Part shown: piece by piece, positions 6,240 through 12,367 of the stretch
How the letters are laid out: each line of letters opens with the position of its first letter
How positions within the stretch are numbered: the stretch's first letter is position 1
Assembly: GCA_037447655.1 (NCBI GenBank)
Contig: JBBHKE010001973.1
Location: 1,333,954 to 1,346,320, forward strand
Source of the DNA: Zygnema cylindricum
Lineage: Eukaryota > Streptophyta > Zygnematophyceae > Zygnematales > Zygnemataceae
Length of the DNA: 12,367 bases
Direction of reading: 5' to 3'
Translations under genes and position numbers: made by a program
The notes under the pieces: model-generated
Told to the model about the DNA's origin: nothing
The model's database searches: none
Seen by the model: the letters and a program-made list of their open reading frames with translations, nothing else

Positions 6240-7018
6240 TATTTATTGCGGAGTTAAACAAAAATCAAGGAAAATATTTATGCTCATTTCTAGCGATGAT
6301 TGGTCTAGGTAATCTATAGTCTATTTGTTGAAAAATAAATTCGAGGCAGCGGCTTATTTTAGAGAGTATAAAGCATGGAGTGAGAAGCTCCATGAGACAC
6401 CTATAAAAAGAGTGAGGAGTGATAATGGAGGGGAATTAACCTCTAGTGAGTTTGAGGATTATTTGAAGGAGGAATGGGTTCAACACCAAAAGAGCGTCCC
6501 CAAAGAACCCGAAACAAAACAGTGTAGCCAAAAGAATAAATTTGACTTTAAGTGATAGTGCCCCTAGTATACTATCGGATAAAAAGACAAGAAAACGCTT
6601 TTGGGCAGAGGCCATGAATTGTGCTAATTATTTTAAGAATAGGGTCCTTACCTTAGCAGTTAAAGGTGAAACACCGTATGAAAAATGGATCGGGAAAAAA
6701 CCGGATATCTCACACTTAAAGGTGTTCGGAAGTCAAGTCTTTAGTCTAAATGCAGAAAAATCTGATTGGAAGTTAGATGCAATGGGAAATCCGGGGTACT
6801 TACTTGGGTATGATGAAAATGTAAAGGGATACAGAGTTTATGATCTTGAGAAGGAAGATATCATTCTAGTAAAACACTTGGTAGTGATGGATGAAGGAAA
6901 GTCCGTAGATCCCTTTAAATATACTAAACCGGTCAGAATTAGAATTGAATTCGAGAGTGAGTTCGATTCAGATTCTTCTAACCAAACTTCAGTTCAGCCA
7001 AACCTTGCAGATAAATAG
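6240..7018 (+). pseudogene. Copy C integrase core and C-terminus, frameshifted
   Basis: The integrase would insert element cDNA into the genome. Blocks in order are LISSDDWSR (with a stop replacing Lys or Arg after it), IVYLLKNKFEAAAYFREYKA and the second catalytic Asp in RVRSDNGGE (Asp codon 6421-6423). A frameshift lies in the Val-Pro-x-x-Pro-x-Gln-Asn stretch around 6500-6515. The new frame continues NSVAKRINLTL, where the family has N-G-V-A-E-R: the third catalytic residue, Glu, is a Lys codon (AAA, 6530-6532). After that come LSDKKTRKRFWAEAMNCANY, KVFGSQVF, GYLLGYDENVKGYRVYD and a C-terminal acidic stretch ending at a TAG (7016-7018). The zinc-binding region and the first catalytic Asp block are missing. 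Confidence 0.85.
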
Positions 7019-7330
7019 GAAATTTTGATCGAGAATGACTCTCTTTTGGAGCCACAGATTCCGGTTCAAACCGAGGAGGAGAACTAGGAAAGACCGAAAA
7101 TGAATTACACGGATAAATAAGAAAGTCTAGGGATGGATTCCACTGATAGGAGAGGAGATGAAGTCGTTCGAAGGAATTTGATATTACCCTCTATTTCAGC
7201 ATCAGAATTTGAAGGAGGAAGGAGAAGTAGCTAGAGACTTCAAAAGAAACAAATGAATAATAAGGTAACCAAACTATCACATTTGAATAAACCGTAAACT
7301 TATTTGGAGCCAATAAATGGTCCGGAAACG
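7019..7330 (+). pseudogene. Copy C integrase-RT linker
   Basis: Several stops interrupt the stretch, but its translation parallels copy A. It shows DSTDRRGDEVVRRN and LPSISASEFEGGRRSS, then a TYLEPINGPETSR block that leads into RT. A TAG stands where a Trp codon would precede MTAINNEMAS. Its value is as a family marker: it shows that A and C derive from the same element. Confidence 0.65.
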
Positions 7331-8250
7331 AGTAGATAGATGACGGCTATCAATAATGAAATGGCTTCTATCATGGAAGCAGATACATGGGAACTGGTGG
7401 ACTCTCCACCTGACAAAAAACTGATCGGATGTAAGTGGGTTTTTAAGCTAAAACTCAACCTGAATAACACTATTGAGCAGTACAAAACAAGGTTAGTGGA
7501 TAAGGGTTCACACAAAAAGAAGGGATCGACTATGAGGAGACCTTTGCTCCAATTGTTATATTTCCTTCCGTCCGGATACAACTTAGTCTGGCGGCAGTAG
7601 AACACATGGAAGTGCATCAAATGTATATCAAAACAACTTTCTTACACGGAGAATTAGAGGAAGAGATCTTCATGCGACAGCCAAAAAGATATGTGGAGAA
7701 AGGAGAGGAAAGCAAGGTGTGCAGATTGATAAAGTCTCTTTATAGACTGAAGCAGGGTCCTCGCTAATAGAACAAGAAACTAGATGAGTTTTTGACAAGT
7801 TTGGGATACATCCGAATCAGCTCAAATCATTCCATTTATCTATTTGATGACGAGGAAGGTAAAATTTTCATTACCATATATGTTGATGATTCGCTTGTCT
7901 TCAGTAAATCAATGGAGAAAATTAATGCTTTAAAGAAGGATCTAAAGAGTAGGTTCAAAATGAAGGATTTGGGGGAAGCAAAGTATATTTTGGGAATTCA
8001 GATGGAGGGGGAAAAGGGAAGAGAGTAATTAGACTAACTCAAGAAAGAGGCAATCGAAAACATGTTTGAAAAAATCCAAATAGATAAGGCAAATAGTTGT
8101 ACCACTCCAATGGATTTGAAGAAAGGAAATGAGGGGAGTACAAAAGGGGAGGCAGTGGTATTGGATGATGAGTTAGGACCAGAAGAAAGAGAGTTTATGT
8201 AGAATATTTCGTACATACAGGTTGTCGGTAGTTTGATATATTTTATGAAT
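7331..8250 (+). pseudogene. Copy C reverse transcriptase, disrupted
   Basis: Blocks in order are EMASIMEADTWELVD, IGCKWVFKLKLN and a one-base loss around 7505-7512 that shifts the frame. The next frame has GIDYEETFAPIV, EVHQMYIKTTFLHGELEEEI, VCRLIKSLYRLKQGPR, two consecutive stops (7765-7770) in place of Gln-Trp, then NKKLDEFLTSLGYIRIS, the catalytic YVDD at 7879-7890, and DLGEAKYILGIQM. Stops and two compensating indels follow around 8010-8050, then DKANSCTTPMDLKK and a TAG at 8200-8202. YIKTTF replaces the D-I-K-T-A-F motif, so the first catalytic Asp of the polymerase is changed to Tyr. The enzyme is dead. Confidence 0.85.
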
Positions 8251-8873
8251 TGTAACCGTTCTGATATAGCGGCAGTTGTAGGAATTTGAGTAGGAGTTTG
8301 AATGAACCTAAGAAGAGAGACTAGGAAGCGGCTAAGGGGGTAATGTGATACTTAGTAGGAATAGGAGATTTGTGGTTGCATTTGGGGGGGGGTAATAGTG
8401 ACATCATCACATGAAGTGATGCCAGTTATGGGGATGCTCAGATGAGGAGGTGTACTTTTTGGTATGTTTTGTATGTTGGGGATGGAGCTTGCTATTGGAG
8501 TAGCAAGCAACCAAAGGTCATTGCTCAGTCCACCATGGAGGCTAAGTATATGGCCTCTTGTTTGGCTGTGAAAAAACTGTTGTGGGTAAAATCATTGCTT
8601 CAAGAACTTGGTTATATTAAGAATGGAGTGCAAAAGATATTTTGTGATAATCAAGCTGCAATTGTAATTGCAGCAAATCCAAAGCATCATTTTAAAGCAA
8701 AGCATGTGGATATCAGACTGAGTTTTGTGAGAGAGAAGGTAGAGAATAAAATCATTAGTTTGGAATATAGACCGGATGGGGAGATGGTGGCAGACATGAT
8801 GACTAAACACGTGCCTTCTCCTAAATTGATATTTTGTAGAGAGAAGTGTGGGCTAAAACAAAAGATAGATTAA
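8251..8873 (+). pseudogene. Copy C RNase H, broken start and altered Glu
   Basis: The connection part (to about 8441) has a frame change near 8280 and stops in place of Trp, Arg and Trp codons. From 8442 the frame is open for 143 codons, from RRCTFWYVLYVG to the natural end CREKCGLKQKID. The first catalytic Asp (SDASYGD) and the Asp in FCDNQAAI (codon 8646-8648) are present. In the STMEAKYMAS block the Glu that aligns with the catalytic Glu of RNase H is Lys (AAG, 8544-8546), a single G-to-A change from copy B. The His-rich KHHFKAKHVDIRLS segment is kept. Confidence 0.85.
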
Positions 8874-8885
8874 AACTAAACGGAG
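8874..8885 (+). other. Polypurine tract of copy C, weak
   Basis: aaactaaacggag lies between the pol stop and the LTR TG. It is interrupted by T and C but ends ...GGAG like the copy B tract. Confidence 0.55.
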
Positions 8886-8986
8886 TGTTGAAAAAGGTAT
8901 TTTAGAAATCTATCTTATTGACAGTCTATGATGCTAGTGAGTCCTCACACTTGTCGAAGTCACTGAGGAATCAAGAGAAGCCAAGG

Positions 8987-8999
8987 CTGCCTTAGGCAG
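8987..8999 (+). other. U3 hairpin 1 of the copy C LTR
   Basis: CTGCC-TTA-GGCAG is a perfect 5-bp stem, about 100 bp into the LTR. Confidence 0.45.
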
Positions 9000-9005
9000 A
9001 CAGAA

Positions 9006-9101
9006 GGATTAGCCTCCTGCAAAAGATAAGCAGCAAGACCAGGATTTGATCCTGGATTAGCCTCCTGCAAAAGATAAGCAACTAGACCAGGATTTGATCC
9101 T
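9006..9101 (+). repeat. 48-bp tandem duplication in U3
   Basis: Two adjacent 48-bp units (9006-9053 and 9054-9101), each starting GGATTAGCCTCC and ending GATTTGATCCT, differ at two bases. Each carries one copy of the TTG-loop hairpin. The other LTRs have a single copy of this hairpin, so the duplication is specific to copy C. Confidence 0.9.
9039..9055 (+). other. U3 hairpin 3, first copy
   Basis: CCAGGAT-TTG-ATCCTGG is a perfect 7-bp stem. The second copy (9084-9107) forms AGACCAGGAT with ATCCTaGGTCT, ten pairs with one bulged A. Confidence 0.6.
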
Positions 9102-9610
9102 AGGTCTTACAGGATACTCCCGTACGGAGTAGCCGTCCGCCATATCCGCTGAGTCGTAGATGAATCGTTACACACATGGGGTGCGATAGCTATTTATTTT
9201 GTATCATAAAGGCTCATTTATTTAACGGACGACGATGTACATATAAATTTGAAAACAAACAGACGCGAATTTGACAACACAAATAAGCGCGATCGGACGA
9301 CCGACATTGACGCCGCCGACACATAATTAACCTATTAGCGGCTATCGAAGATAGTGTCACGTAGATGCCATGTGACGGCATATCATTGGCCGCCGGAAAA
9401 TACGGGAGGAAGAACCATGGCTACCAAGGTGACAGGCGTCAACCGGTAGGCCATTTCGTACAATAGTCGTACAAAGTACTTCGGCCACTGTACCTTCTTT
9501 TATTGCACAGTCTTTATATTGGTCCATGGTTTAGTAGAAGATAGTTGTGAGTAGGTTTAGGACTTGGACAATTTTTCTTTGGAGAGCCTCTCTCCCACAA
9601 CCATTTTGGA

Positions 9611-9618
9611 TTTATAGG
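9611..9618 (+). promoter_or_regulatory. TATA box of the copy C LTR
   Basis: TTTATAGG follows ctctctcccacaaccattttgga, parallel to the other LTR copies. It is weaker than TATAAATA at 51. Confidence 0.45.
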
Positions 9619-9699
9619 CCAACTTTGGCCAACCATAACTTACTGCTTAGGGGAGCAAATTCACTGATTTTTTTTGCGTTCGGCTAAAGGGAGTCACGC

Positions 9700-9715
9700 C
9701 TTCACAGAGGTGAAG
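9700..9715 (+). other. R/U5 hairpin of the copy C LTR
   Basis: CTTCAC-AGAG-GTGAAG is a perfect 6-bp stem, 89 bases after the TATA start, with compensating changes relative to 5055-5070. Confidence 0.6.
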
Positions 9716-9780
9716 CTTGTCAGAATACTTGCGTACTAGGGTGGTACTTATTCTTTGGGAAATTGAGAAGGAAAAATATT

Positions 9781-9898
9781 ATCCTCGGGGCTTCTAGTTG
9801 AGTGCTTACTCTAAAGACCTATGGAGGTCTCAGAGTTACATCATCATTGTTTCCCAGTGTATGAACCCTGTTCCATTGAAAATAGGCACCATAGAGTA
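9781..9898 (-). mobile_element. Leader of a reverse-oriented element, truncated
   Basis: On the minus strand this follows the primer-binding site and matches the forward leader at 5207-5332, ending at CCCCGAGGAT where it is fused to the copy C LTR. The reading frame starting at the conserved ATGATGATG stops at the fourth codon. A palindrome (AGACCT-ATGG-AGGTCT, 9815-9830) lies within it. Confidence 0.5.
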
Positions 9899-9912
9899 TA
9901 GGCCCATAACTT
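9899..9912 (-). other. Primer-binding site of the reverse element
   Basis: On the minus strand it reads AAGTTATGGGCCTA. GTTATGGGCC is an exact ten-base match to the complement of the initiator tRNA-Met anticodon loop and stem (GGCCCATAAC). The LTR end before it has decayed (…aataata in place of …TTACA). Confidence 0.6.
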
Positions 9913-10031
9913 ATTATTATTTGACCTCCATTGGCCCACACAATTTCCATCTTATATAAAGTCTCATAATATTTGTCGTTTGACTTTCCCACTAAATAAC
10001 TACCACCTTGGCGCGCAAAAATTAAAACCAT

Positions 10032-10047
10032 TTTCACCCCAGTGAAG
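10032..10047 (-). other. R/U5 hairpin of the reverse LTR
   Basis: On the minus strand, CTTCAC-TGGG-GTGAAA: five pairs remain and the outermost is lost. It begins 91 bases after the minus-strand TATA start, the same spacing as in the other copies. Confidence 0.5.
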
Positions 10048-10128
10048 GTCGGACTCCCCTAGGTCGAACGCAAAAATAATCATTGAATTTGCTCGTTGAG
10101 CATTAAGTTATGGCAAGCCAAAGATGGC

Positions 10129-10138
10129 CTATAAAATA
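10129..10138 (-). promoter_or_regulatory. TATA region of the reverse LTR
   Basis: On the minus strand TATTTTATAGGCC occupies the TATA position. It directs toward lower coordinates and so faces the forward copy C promoter at 9611. Confidence 0.4.
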
Positions 10139-10371
10139 CAAAAGGTCTCTCAAAGAAAGAGGTACCTTAAAAAATGTGTACGTCCTAATTCCCTCTCTAA
10201 ATCCCCTAGTAATACAGTACTCAACCAATCACAAGACTATAAAGAACAGTAAGTATAGTTGTCGCGGTACTTCTTGTACGACCATAGTACGGCATGGTCG
10301 TCCCGCTGACATCTGTGAGTTTTTGAGCCGTGGTAGCTCTTCCCGTAATATCTGACGTCAACTTATGGCTT

Positions 10372-10382
10372 GCCACGTGTCA
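10372..10382 (-). promoter_or_regulatory. ACGT-core motif of the reverse LTR
   Basis: On the minus strand TGACACGTGGC lies about 235 bp upstream of the TATA region. A TGACGTCA palindrome lies nearby at 10353-10360. This fits a bZIP-type enhancer element, inferred only. Confidence 0.45.
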
Positions 10383-10831
10383 TCCGCTGACATTGGCTCA
10401 CAGACCGCCAAATGACCACTCGGGTGTGTCGCCTCTAATGTGAGCCGTCTGATTGGAAACCGGCAATTAATCGCGTCCGTTTAAATTCAACGTCGTTTCG
10501 TTTTGTATTCCGCAAAGTGGAGTATGTAGATTGGTACTGTCTTTAATTACAAAAAACACCTATTACATTTAACGTTTTATTAAGACCTAACGGATAAGGC
10601 TCACGGCTACGCCCTACGCGGTTACTCTGTAGGTCCTACGATCAAATCCTAATCTCGACGCCTTAGTATTGCAAAAAAGTTATCTGCTGCTCCATTAGTC
10701 TATCTACCTGATTACTTAAGGCAACCATGGCTATCTTTAAGTCCTCGGTGACTACGAAAAGTGTGATGACTTTAAGTACTTCCATAGACAGACTAACAAA
10801 AGATAAAAAATAGAAAATACCTTTTTCAACA

Positions 10832-12367
10832 ACCTAAGGTCAACCAATTATTGACGAGAAAATGTTTTGTTTTTCAAATCATAATTCCAAATAGTGGAGA
10901 GATCTCAAGTTGTTGACATTCGAATATTCAAATATTTTAGGACCGAGTTAAAATCATAACCATAAGGTTAGGTTCAATAGATAGAAAAATTATACTATCG
11001 CATTTCCAAAAGTTTGATTGGCATATTTTCTAAAACTGGTCTATCTCACACTTGCATTTGTCCAACTTGAGATGCAGTAATTTCTTACTTGTGCAAGAGT
11101 CAGTACTGCCGCCTCTATCAAAGATCATACCACCAAATAAAATGAACTATTCGAATCAAAGTATAAGGACAATGATAACGAGGTCGAAGCTATTTTAATC
11201 TTATTTGGCTAACCTAGTTATTTACATTTTGTTCCGAAGATTTAATTAGAACCTACGTTTTAATACCCTACATGTTTGGCTTTTAATACCTGGAAAGTCT
11301 CAATGTTTTGGCCTACGTACCCCAATCTTTGGCTCGCCTTACGATCTTCTTCTTAATGCTTAACAGCGCGTGTTGTTATTTCACCCCCCCATCTGTCCAT
11401 TAGACTGAAAGAGTGTGAATGTATTATCAATTGGGCATGACGTATCACCATATTTGAAGTGCATCTTCACATAGCATGGCATCAGTTTTGGTTAGGTGGC
11501 ATAGGATGCCCAATATGGCGATGCAAGCTCATCTATTCGTTGTTTTTTAAAAAAAATGGACTTCACTCGAGATGGCAAGGCAAAATTCAAGTGAATTTTT
11601 CACATTGTATAAGGGTTTTAACGGGTAAACTAGTTTTTATTTCTAGCCATAATCTTGCCTCGCATTTGTCATTTTGTTAAAATTTCACGCACTATGACAG
11701 GTCACAAAATATTGTTTTGCAATTTTTTTTTTGAAATAATTAACGTAATTTTTTTTTTTTTGTGCGCAGTCACTCGCGTCAGCTTGACAAATATTGTACA
11801 TTTTCAGTACATATTTAGGCATCGTTGAGTTTAGAATTGACTATCAATCCAGTGAAAACCTCAAACTTGTGAAAAAATGTCACAAACCTGTTAATAGTTT
11901 GTCCTGCTTGTGAACGTCAACCTTCATAAGTAAATCAACAATTTAAAGTTTATCGTAACAAAATCGCGGCATCCACGTGTAAAAAAAAGTGTTGTGCGCA
12001 AACAATTTACTTAACCTCCACTTCGAGAGCGCATGCTGGCTTTAAACTCAGAATCAAAATTGAAATCTAAGGCAAAGCACCACATCAAACTTAGACGGAA
12101 TTAGAAAACAACGTGAAATGAAACGAACCAAAACAAAATAACTCTAAGTATTGTACGAATAAATTAACTCGGAAGAAACAAAATAAAAATTGTACACGAA
12201 AAAAAAACAGTAAACGTAAAATTTGGGCAGCGAGCAATGTCGACATCAACTATTCGATGTATACTTCACAGGTAGTGTGGCGAACGATGGGAGGCATTGT
12301 AAGAAACAGATAACCCTTGTTTTGAGCATAAATCGTTCAATTCTTACAATTTTTAGGGTAACTTAAA
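10832..12367. other. Unassigned AT-rich sequence, no gene seen
   Basis: No retrotransposon domain, RNA gene or credible coding region is visible in these 1.5 kb. The longest open frame (11459-11680, 73 codons) has no family resemblance and an irregular composition. Long T and A runs occur near 11720-11760 and 11982-11990. A loose repeat of TTTTAATACC and GTTTGGC-like phrases lies at 11252-11332. The stretch may be the host sequence into which the cluster inserted, or an unrecognised old repeat. It contrasts with the left part by lacking any match to the LTR family. Confidence 0.5.

Larger units (their letters stand above)
6240..8873 (+). mobile_element. Copy C: copia pol with integrase, RT and RNase H
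   Basis: This is the longest pol copy. It begins in the integrase core next to the reverse LTR and runs through linker, RT and RNase H to a stop at 8871-8873, followed by a weak polypurine tract and an LTR. Gag, protease and the integrase zinc finger are missing. It carries many stops and at least four frameshifts, more than copy B, so it looks older or has decayed faster. Many stops fit C-to-T or G-to-A changes (CAA to TAA, TGG to TAG), as expected of methylated silent repeats. Confidence 0.88.
8886..9780 (+). repeat. LTR of copy C, forward, 3'-truncated
   Basis: It starts TGTTGAAAAAGG directly after the polypurine tract, which makes it the 3' LTR of copy C. It contains a 48-bp tandem duplication (9006-9101), U3 hairpins, a TATA box at 9611-9618 and an R/U5 hairpin at 9700-9715. 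It ends within U5 at about 9780 (…ggaaaaatatt), where the reverse-oriented element begins. About 895 bp remain of a roughly 1,050-bp LTR. Overall it resembles the LTR at 10831 (-) more than the copy B LTR at the extreme 5' end, where TGTTGAAAAAGGTATTTT is identical. Confidence 0.7.
9913..10831 (-). repeat. LTR of a reverse-oriented element (5' LTR)
   Basis: On the minus strand it begins TGTTGAAAAAGGTATTTT at 10831 and runs about 919 bp to the primer-binding site. Parallels with the forward LTRs run along its whole length: the 'gtagtcac' block, GGATTTGATC motif (10640-10649), ACGT-core box (10372-10382), TATA region (10129-10138), R/U5 hairpin (10032-10047) and ccaaggtggt block. Because a primer-binding site follows, it reads as the 5' LTR of a minus-strand element whose body is gone. 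No polypurine tract lies outside the TG. Target-site duplications could not be identified. Confidence 0.7.

Noticed and set aside
7300-7620. Minus-strand 106-codon open frame
   Set aside because: It is antisense to copy C RT, and the same antisense pattern appears opposite copy A RT.
9039-9107. tRNA-like T-arm (GGATTTGATCC) suggesting a tRNA gene or tRNA-derived SINE
   Set aside because: No D-arm, anticodon arm or acceptor stem is found next to it, and the stem bases change between LTR copies while the LTR context is constant.
9819-10037. Minus-strand 72-codon open frame
   Set aside because: It spans leader, primer-binding site and U5 of the reverse LTR, so it is not a gene.
10110-10355. 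Plus-strand 81-codon open frame
   Set aside because: It is antisense to the U3/R part of the reverse LTR and has no recognisable domain.
11459-11680. 73-codon open frame in the right flank
   Set aside because: No family resemblance, no supporting context and a length expected by chance.
1-12367. Bacterial operon, CRISPR array or phage-like system
   Set aside because: No repeats with regular spacers, no ribosome binding sites before genes, and all recognisable coding sequence is copia pol.

Overview
The window is eukaryotic repeat DNA. It is a nested, rearranged cluster of decayed Ty1/copia-type LTR retrotransposons, with about 1.5 kb of unassigned AT-rich sequence at the right end. No intact host gene, tRNA, rRNA or CRISPR array can be supported. 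The pol fragments carry clear copia hallmarks in the order protease remnant, integrase, reverse transcriptase (YVDD), RNase H. The host lineage is not certain. ACGT-core G-box motifs in the LTRs and the copia-rich context fit a plant. The primer-binding sites, however, look like the anticodon-half initiator-tRNA type known from Drosophila copia and yeast Ty5, not the TGGTATCAGAGC site usual in plants.

Layout from left to right. Positions 1-230 are the promoter/R/U5 part of a forward LTR, followed by about 200 bp of uncertain sequence. Positions 430-2736 hold copy A on the minus strand: protease remnant fused by deletion to the integrase C-terminus, then RT and a truncated RNase H. At about 2737 copy A meets copy B head to head. 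Copy B is on the plus strand (2737-4126: RT and a complete, open RNase H), followed by a polypurine tract and a full forward LTR (4140-5193) with its own primer-binding site and leader. The leader is fused at about 5511 to a truncated minus-strand LTR whose TG end lies at 6209. Copy C is on the plus strand (about 6240-8873: integrase core, RT, RNase H), followed by a polypurine-like tract and a forward LTR truncated at about 9780. That LTR is fused to a minus-strand leader, primer-binding site and LTR whose TG end is at 10831. From 10832 to 12367 no gene is recognised.

None of the copies could move by itself. Each has stops and frameshifts, C has lost acidic catalytic residues in both integrase and RNase H, and no gag is recognised. 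Comparing the LTR copies with one another is the most informative thing the window offers. Small hairpins are kept at fixed places while their stem bases change in compensating pairs. One lies about 90 bp downstream of the TATA box in four copies, and another in U3 has a constant TTG loop. The same 'forward LTR meets reverse LTR' architecture occurs twice.
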